From: Spirochaetales bacterium
GTDB taxonomy: Bacteria; Spirochaetota; Spirochaetia; Treponematales; Treponemataceae
DNA: 64,000 bases
Reading direction: 5' to 3'
Assembly: GCA_029098225.1 (NCBI GenBank)
Contig: JAQXNX010000025.1
Location: 1-64,000, forward strand
The notes beneath the pieces were generated by a model, which did not search any database, had not been told where the DNA came from, and saw only the letters and a list, made by a program, of their open reading frames with translations. Shown here piece after piece: positions 58,556-64,000 of the stretch (the stretch's first letter is position 1; every line of letters begins with the position of its first letter). The position numbers were made by a program, and so were the translations under genes.

Positions 58556-59836
58556 ATGAAAGATTTATCACAAAGAAAAGCAAGTGCTAAAATTCAGATA
58601 AAAAATGCAGATGGTAAAATTTTAAGTAATACAAAAGTATCTATAAATCTGGTGAATCATGAATTTCTTTTTGGATGCGGAGCTTTTGAAACTCTTCCTT
58701 ATACAAATGGTCCTGAAGTTCATAATGGAAATGGAAGTCTTAATAAGGTAAAGCTTTTGGAAGGCGAGGATAAAGAAGCTTATCATGCGCGTCTTGAAGA
58801 CCGAATGCAAAAGTGGCTTCGACTTTTTAATTATGGAACGCTTCCTTTTTATTGGGGAGGTTTTGAAATGGAAGAAGGGTCTCCAAATACAGAGCCGCTT
58901 ATGGCGGCTGCAAAATTTCTTAAAAATAAAGGTGTTACTGTAAAAGGACATCCGCTTTGCTGGCATACTGGCTGCGTTCCGTGGCTCATGAATTATGATA
59001 ATAAAACAATTTTACAGAAGCAGCTGGATCGTATTCATCGCGAAGTCGGAAATTTTAAGGGTATTATAGATATGTGGGATGTTATAAACGAAGTTGTAAT
59101 AATGCCGGTTTATAATAAATATGATAATGCCATTACAAGAATATGTAAGGAACTTGGACGCGTTGGCCTTGTAAAAAAAGTTTTTGACGCCGCACAGGAA
59201 ACTAATCCTGATGGGATTTTTTTGATTAATGATTTTAATCTTTCTACAAATTATGAGATTTTAATTGACGGCTGTCTGAACGCCGGTGTGCCGATTAAAA
59301 CTATTGGTCTGCAGTCGCACCAGCATCAGGGTGTGTGGTCGTACGAAAAAACAGAAGAAATATTAAGCCGTTTTGAACATTTTGGTTTGCCAATTCATTT
59401 TACCGAAAACACAATTGTTGCCGGCCCCCTTGTTGCTCCAGAAATAACAGATTTGCAGGATGCTCATTATGAAGATGATGCTGCTACTCCTGAATATGAA
59501 CAAAAGCAGGCAGACGACCTTGAAAAAATGTATAGAAATCTTTTTGAAAATCATCCGCAGGTTACAGCAATTACAAACTGGGATTTTGGAGATGGAGCAT
59601 GGCTTAATGCACCAAGCGGTGTAATCAGAAAAGATGGCTCACTCAAGCCGGCCTATAATGTTCTTTATCATCTGATAAAAGAAGAATGGCATACTGAATA
59701 TGAGGCTGTTACAGATGAAGCTGGTTATGTAAAAATTGAAGGCATTAAAGGACTTTATGAAATTTGTGCAGGAGGAAGAACAGGTAAATATAAATTAAGC
59801 AATTCTTCCAGCGAGAATTTTGTAAAACTAAACTAA
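58556..59836 (+). CDS. GH10 endo-1,4-beta-xylanase, cytoplasmic
   Basis: Glycoside hydrolase family 10 enzyme, 426 aa, cleaving xylan or xylo-oligosaccharides. GHPLCWHTGCVPWL, acid/base Glu179 in DVINEVV, GLQSHQH and nucleophile Glu284 in IHFTEN are present, then ITNWDFGDG. A 40-residue beta segment precedes the barrel and about 50 residues follow it. No signal peptide, so it probably acts on imported oligosaccharides. The ATG at 58556 follows AGAGG at good spacing. No sugar transporter lies next to it. Confidence 0.88.
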   Translation: MKDLSQRKASAKIQIKNADGKILSNTKVSINLVNHEFLFGCGAFETLPYTNGPEVHNGNGSLNKVKLLEGEDKEAYHARLEDRMQKWLRLFNYGTLPFYWGGFEMEEGSPNTEPLMAAAKFLKNKGVTVKGHPLCWHTGCVPWLMNYDNKTILQKQLDRIHREVGNFKGIIDMWDVINEVVIMPVYNKYDNAITRICKELGRVGLVKKVFDAAQETNPDGIFLINDFNLSTNYEILIDGCLNAGVPIKTIGLQSHQHQGVWSYEKTEEILSRFEHFGLPIHFTENTIVAGPLVAPEITDLQDAHYEDDAATPEYEQKQADDLEKMYRNLFENHPQVTAITNWDFGDGAWLNAPSGVIRKDGSLKPAYNVLYHLIKEEWHTEYEAVTDEAGYVKIEGIKGLYEICAGGRTGKYKLSNSSSENFVKLN

Positions 59837-59885
59837 AGACTATGCATTTTTAAGCTTTTATTAATTAATAGGATAGCTTTTGAAA

Positions 59886-60485
59886 TTAATTAAGCTTTAC
59901 GTCACCGTTTGTAAGATCTAAAAGCTGCTTTTGAAATGTTTCTTTTTCGCTGGAAAAAATTTCTCCATTAATTTTTATTGAGGTTGCAAAATCTTCGGTT
60001 AGAGAAGATATGTGAAAATTTTCCATTAATTTTTTTATCATTTTATATGGAGAATATTCGCATTCAAAATTAAATGGTGATTTTTCAACAAGCTCTTCAA
60101 AAAGGCCGGCATTGTCTGCAGCGGTAATTACGGCTTTAGCTCCTCCTGAATAGGCTTTTACAAGGCCGCCTGTTCCAAGTAATGTTCCGCCAAACCAGCG
60201 TGTAACTGTTAAAACTGTGTTTGTGCATTTTCGGCCTTTTAAAACATCTAAGGCTGGGCGCCCCGCAGTTCCGGATGGTTCGCCATCATCGCTCATTCCC
60301 ATTACTTCTCCGCCGGGACCAATTATAAATGCATGGACAACGTGTGTTGCATCAGAGTATTTTGTTTTTTGAGCTTTTATAAGTTCTCGTGCTGCCGCCT
60401 GACTTGTGCAGGGAAAAAGCTCGGAGAGGAACCGCGAACCTTTTATTGTTTCTTCGTAATTAATGTATTCTTTTAGAACTTCCAT
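59886..60485 (-). CDS. yigZ: IMPACT/YigZ-family protein
   Basis: A 199-residue protein of the widely conserved YigZ/IMPACT family. The signature SDDGEPSGTAGRPALDVL and VTRWFGGTLLGTGGLVKAY are diagnostic; the C-terminal part is a short ferredoxin-like domain. The bacterial role is uncertain. It follows the parC-like gene on the same strand, separated by a GC-rich repeat. Confidence 0.92.
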   Translation of the reverse strand: MEVLKEYINYEETIKGSRFLSELFPCTSQAAARELIKAQKTKYSDATHVVHAFIIGPGGEVMGMSDDGEPSGTAGRPALDVLKGRKCTNTVLTVTRWFGGTLLGTGGLVKAYSGGAKAVITAADNAGLFEELVEKSPFNFECEYSPYKMIKKLMENFHISSLTEDFATSIKINGEIFSSEKETFQKQLLDLTNGDVKLN

Positions 60486-60495
60486 ATCTTAAAAA

Positions 60496-60596
60496 CGAGC
60501 CCGGGGCGTTGCGGGGAGGCGAAGGTAAAAAAGAACTTCTCCCCGCTGGGAAGGTAGGGCGCAACAACGTGCGACCGTAGGGAGGGGCTCCTCCCT
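60496..60596. repeat. GC-rich multi-stem repeat
   Basis: About 100 bases, very GC-rich against an AT-rich background, with nested pairing: GAGCCC (60497-60502) to GGGCTC (60585-60590), GTTGCG to CGCAAC, GCGGGGAG to CTCCCCGC, and a final AGGGAGG-GGCT-CCTCCCT hairpin (60579-60596) followed by TCTTTTTTTT. It lies between the parC-like gene and yigZ and differs from the GCGTGAGGG repeat. Confidence 0.75.
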
Positions 60597-60604
60597 TCTT
60601 TTTT

Positions 60605-62536
60605 TTATCCTTTGACCGCTTCTACAACAATGTCCTGAACTTCTTTTGGAACAACACGAACGCCTTTTGCTTTTAATGATTTTTCTTCATAATCGCCGGC
60701 TTTAAATGTTTCCTTTAGAACTTTTACCCGAGGCTTTTTAACATAGTTCAAGGTAAATGCAAAAGTCTTTCGTGTATCTATATGCAGAATTTCCATTCCT
60801 TCTGGCGCAAAGAAATAATCGCGGTTCATGATGAAGGCTGGAATTTTACATCTCTTAATGTAAACGTACTGTGTTGCAGGTTCACGATAAATAATTGTGA
60901 ATAAAACCTTAGAAAGACTTTCTTTGTCTGCAAATCCACAGTAACGCATTTCTGGTCCAACAAATAATTTTTTTGGTGTTTCAGAAACAGAATAAATTCC
61001 GCTTTTTCTGACATAAAGAATTTTGTCGTATGGTGTAACTTTAAATAATTCAACTCCCCCGGAAACTTCTGTTCCAAGGTTTCCATTTTTTTCGTCATAT
61101 CGGAGTGAAAGATCTCGTTTTGTAACTGCCTTTACATCTACGGTGTTGATATTTGTAATTTGAGTATGGCGGCTTAGAGAATCTTCTCCGAATGAATTCA
61201 ACTTCTTTTCTATTCCGTCCAGCCAGCTGATTGCATATTCTACAAGATGTTTAAGAAGACGATTGATTTCTTTAATACGAGCGTTGATAGCTTCTACCTC
61301 AGCTTTATTCTTGCTCATATCATAAAGCGAAATTCGGCGGATTGGGATTTTCAAAAGGTGGTCAACATCTTCGTCTGTAATCGGGCGGATCAGCTCTTTT
61401 GCAAATGGCTTAAAGCCGTCCTTTACAGCCTTGATTACGCCTTCTTCTGTTTTCTGCTGTTCAATTTTTTTATAGATTCGTTCTTCAACAAAGATTCTCT
61501 CCAGAGTACGCAGATGAAGCTTTTCCATGAGATCTTCTTTTTCAAGCTGAAGTTCTGCCTTTAGAATTCCGACCAGCTGTTTTGAGTGATACTGAATAAC
61601 CTGAGTACATGTCATCTGAACAGGCATGTTGTCTTTAATGACAAGAAGATTACAGTAAATTGTCTGTTCACAGTCTGTAAATGCATAAAGAGAATCTACA
61701 ACGTCTTTTGTGTAAACACCGCGCTGAAGTCTGATTTCAATATTAACTTTATCTGAAGTATAATCCTGAATAGAAGTTGCTTTAATTTTTCCATTTTTAA
61801 CGGCTTTTTCTATTGAGTTACAAAGACTTTCCGTTGTTGAACCGTAAGGAAGCTCAGTAATGACAATTTTCTTATCATCACTTGTATCCATTTTTGCCCG
61901 GGTTACAATTTTTCCAAGTCCATCCTGATAATCAGAAACATCAATAAGTCCGCCGGTAGGAAAGTCTGGGAAGAGCTGGAATTTTTCGCCGCGCAGACAT
62001 TTTTTTTCTGCGTCAATTACTTCGTGAATATTATGGCTTAAAATATTTGTACTCATTCCAACGGCAATACCTTCGGCTCCCATAATAAGAACGAGTGGAA
62101 GTTTTGCCTGATAAGCAATCGGTTCAACATCGCGGGCATCGTAAGTATCTACATACTGAGTAATTCTTGGATTTGTATTTAAAATATCTTTTGTAATCTG
62201 GCGAAGCCGGCATTCAATGTAACGTGGAGCAGATGCACCGTCTCCAGTGTACATGTTACCAAAGTTTCCCTGCTTATCTATAAATAATTCTTTGTTTGCA
62301 AGATTTACCAGTGCGGTATAAATGGAAGCATCACCATGCGGGTGATATGCCATTACTTTTCCAACAACATTTGCAACTTTTGTAAAACGTCCGTCGTCGG
62401 TTTTAATAAGAGTATGAATAATTCTTCGCTGAACAGGTTTTAAACCGTCTGTAATTTCTGGAATTGCGCGGTCACGAATAACATAACTTGCATATTGAAT
62501 GAAATTCTGGTCGAAGAGATTTTTTACATAAGCCAT
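60605..62536 (-). CDS. parC: type IIA topoisomerase subunit A (ParC-like)
   Basis: Breakage-reunion subunit of DNA topoisomerase IV or a gyrase-like enzyme. At 643 aa it is shorter than usual GyrA. YASYVIRDRAIPEITDGLKP opens the protein; HPHGDASIY and SAPRYIECRLR with the active Tyr106 follow, as do GIAVGMSTNI and LPYGST. The C-terminal region lacks clear GyrA-box repeats, arguing for ParC. The B subunit is not in the window. No Shine-Dalgarno is evident. Confidence 0.88.
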   Translation of the reverse strand: MAYVKNLFDQNFIQYASYVIRDRAIPEITDGLKPVQRRIIHTLIKTDDGRFTKVANVVGKVMAYHPHGDASIYTALVNLANKELFIDKQGNFGNMYTGDGASAPRYIECRLRQITKDILNTNPRITQYVDTYDARDVEPIAYQAKLPLVLIMGAEGIAVGMSTNILSHNIHEVIDAEKKCLRGEKFQLFPDFPTGGLIDVSDYQDGLGKIVTRAKMDTSDDKKIVITELPYGSTTESLCNSIEKAVKNGKIKATSIQDYTSDKVNIEIRLQRGVYTKDVVDSLYAFTDCEQTIYCNLLVIKDNMPVQMTCTQVIQYHSKQLVGILKAELQLEKEDLMEKLHLRTLERIFVEERIYKKIEQQKTEEGVIKAVKDGFKPFAKELIRPITDEDVDHLLKIPIRRISLYDMSKNKAEVEAINARIKEINRLLKHLVEYAISWLDGIEKKLNSFGEDSLSRHTQITNINTVDVKAVTKRDLSLRYDEKNGNLGTEVSGGVELFKVTPYDKILYVRKSGIYSVSETPKKLFVGPEMRYCGFADKESLSKVLFTIIYREPATQYVYIKRCKIPAFIMNRDYFFAPEGMEILHIDTRKTFAFTLNYVKKPRVKVLKETFKAGDYEEKSLKAKGVRVVPKEVQDIVVEAVKG

Positions 62537-62714
62537 TTAATTTTCCCCTTTGGACAAAAATTTATAATAAACAAATTGTCCGAACCCATTTGAAATTATA
62601 AATGAAAAGAATGTTATTTTCAAGTTTTTTGGGAAAAGGAGGGAAAATCATTCCTCTAGCTTTAACTGCCTTCGTTTTTTTACAGCTGCGTATATAATTG
62701 GCAGTTTTTGAGTT

Positions 62715-64000
62715 CTAATTTCGTCCTGCGGCTTTTTCCAGTAATTCAATCAGTTCACTGTAATTTTTACGAATTGTTTTTTTATGAGCGTCCTGAATAA
62801 ACTCCAGTTCGTTTCGAAAAAGTCTGTCTTTTGCAGAAACCGGCATATACTGAATATTGCTTCTTGTATAATAATGTTCAATACAACCTTTTGGTAAAAT
62901 GTAAATTCTTGCAGCTTCAGCCGCAGCAAGAATGAATGAAGCAAGATTTTTAATCAGAGGTATGGTTTTTGCAGTTTCGGGTGGAAGGCATTTTTCAATT
63001 TCGTCACTAATACTGTTAATACCCTGTAAAAGCACAGTTTTATAAGTATCAACACTTTCTGCATTTTCATGTTTTTCTCGCAGCTGTGATAATTTTTCCA
63101 TAAGAGTCTGCATTTTTTGAGGAACATTATTTTCTTCAAAATATTTATTTAAGTCCTGCGATATTTTTATAAGATAACGTTCAAGGCGATAAATCAATTT
63201 ACTGAGTGTGATTTCTTGAGCTGTTTCTTTTGTAGAAAAAATTGAACTGTAAAAATCAGCCTGTCTTTCCTTTTGTTTCTCAAGCCAGCCGATTACCCGT
63301 TCATCTTCATTAGCTACATCTCGAAGTTTACCAGAAAACAGGGAGTCCAAATCAGTTATAATTCGTCCGTTAGTTCCTAATAACGAGCATACCTTGCAAA
63401 AAACTCCAAGTTCGTCTTTTCCACCAACGTCAATAATTCCGGTTCCTGCTGCATTGTATTCATCTTCAATAAATGTAAGCAAATGAGTAAACATCTGCTG
63501 ATCAGTATAACCTTCAACAAAAATCTGGTTATCAGAAAAAAAGAATTGTTTGTGGTAAGTATTAAATCGGGGTAGAAAACGACGGAATAATGCGTCATCT
63601 TCATCAGACAGTTCTTCAATGCTTGTCGGTACACGATTTATATGACATGCAATTACACCAATCAAATCCTCACTGTTTCTTAAATCAATAAAGAAAGGGG
63701 AGTGAGAAATTAAAAAGAAAAGTCTTCGCGATGAATGTTGAGTTTCTTTTCGAATTTCATTAATAAAAAACGACTGAAACTGCGGGTGAAGATGAAGCTC
63801 AGGTTCATCAAAAAAAATACATTCCTTTTCGCTCGCAGAAGAATTGTCGCCTTTAGAATATAAATTTATAAGCAGGTGAATAATTTCCCTCAGTCCATGA
63901 CATTCAACCTGTTCAAGCATATATTCTACATTCCAGGCCTTGTTTTCTACAATTGGAATTAACGTTCCGTCAATGTCTTCTATAAATTTAATTGCTTTTC
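62715..64000 (-). CDS. OLD-type ATPase with TOPRIM domain (partial)
   Basis: The gene enters from beyond 64000; 428 C-terminal residues are visible with no stop on the way, so any start inside the window is unlikely to be real. Walker B and D-loop ECIFFDEPELHLHPQFQSF and the H-loop LISHSPFFID mark an AAA/ABC-type ATPase; IFVEGYTDQQMF, IIDVGGKDEL and ITDLDSLF form a TOPRIM nuclease core. This arrangement is that of OLD family nucleases, several of which defend against phage. Walker A lies outside the window. Confidence 0.8.
   Translation of the reverse strand, partial: KAIKFIEDIDGTLIPIVENKAWNVEYMLEQVECHGLREIIHLLINLYSKGDNSSASEKECIFFDEPELHLHPQFQSFFINEIRKETQHSSRRLFFLISHSPFFIDLRNSEDLIGVIACHINRVPTSIEELSDEDDALFRRFLPRFNTYHKQFFFSDNQIFVEGYTDQQMFTHLLTFIEDEYNAAGTGIIDVGGKDELGVFCKVCSLLGTNGRIITDLDSLFSGKLRDVANEDERVIGWLEKQKERQADFYSSIFSTKETAQEITLSKLIYRLERYLIKISQDLNKYFEENNVPQKMQTLMEKLSQLREKHENAESVDTYKTVLLQGINSISDEIEKCLPPETAKTIPLIKNLASFILAAAEAARIYILPKGCIEHYYTRSNIQYMPVSAKDRLFRNELEFIQDAHKKTIRKNYSELIELLEKAAGRN

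Noticed and set aside
62537-62714. Small gene or RNA between parC and the OLD gene
   Set aside because: No convincing frame with a ribosome site, no hairpin with T-run and no tRNA-like folding were seen.

Overview
The window reads as a chromosome segment of a host-associated Treponema (Spirochaetota): AT-rich, densely coding, with periplasmic-flagella genes (two flaA sheath genes and a flgB-flgC-fliE-fliF-fliG-fliH-fliI-fliJ operon) next to a division cluster in the order mraZ-rsmH-ftsL-murF-ftsW-ftsQ-ftsA-ftsZ-xerD-TPR lipoprotein-dprA-topA. From memory, the same order runs through the TP0383-TP0403 block of Treponema pallidum. A cytoplasmic GH10 xylanase, glycerol kinase, iron alcohol dehydrogenase and many dispersed repeats point to a larger-genome gut or rumen type rather than T. 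pallidum itself. Species cannot be fixed from sequence alone. No rRNA, tRNA, CRISPR array or transposase was seen.

Layout. 1-10.4 kb: start of an unknown minus-strand gene, argC, an EAL phosphodiesterase, a PAP2 phosphatase, deoD, a sugar nucleotidyltransferase-manA-membrane protein run, class II aldolase, and a flaA pair behind a textbook promoter. 10.5-24.5 kb: a hypothetical gene, then the division/cell-wall cluster led by mraZ with a five-repeat MraZ operator, ending in dprA and topA. 24.5-28 kb: an insertion zone (repeat, duplicated topA tail, HTH regulator and acyltransferase around a 34-bp palindrome, GC-rich repeat, glpK). 28-31 kb: xerC-hslV-hslU. 31-40 kb: a second accessory zone (two paralogous S41-like secreted proteins, then an SDR/epimerase/alcohol dehydrogenase run). 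40-47.3 kb: the flagellar operon, with a sigma28-type promoter and an internal sigma70 promoter. 47.3-55 kb: membrane protein, TGS-nucleoside kinase fusion, CPBP protease, yebC-ruvC, truB and a second EAL protein. 55-58.5 kb: a zinc/metal operon (Fur-family regulator, small Cys-rich membrane protein, CobW GTPase, ZnuA) behind two Fur boxes. 58.5-64 kb: xylanase, IMPACT-family protein, ParC-like topoisomerase subunit and an OLD-type ATPase-TOPRIM protein cut by the window edge.

How the parts work together: the division genes form one overlapping transcription unit; flagellar basal-body genes form another; the metal genes look like one autoregulated operon. Several genes (argC, the 1205 EAL gene, glpK, hslV, probably deoD and the 31246 gene) have a sigma70 -10 box only 6-9 nt before the start codon and no Shine-Dalgarno, suggesting leaderless transcripts. 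Repeats sit at gene ends throughout. The most unusual points are a 66-bp two-hairpin repeat with a compensatory stem change, a duplicated topA 3' end flanking a repeat, tandem-duplicated S41-like proteins, and the palindrome between the HTH gene and the acyltransferase.
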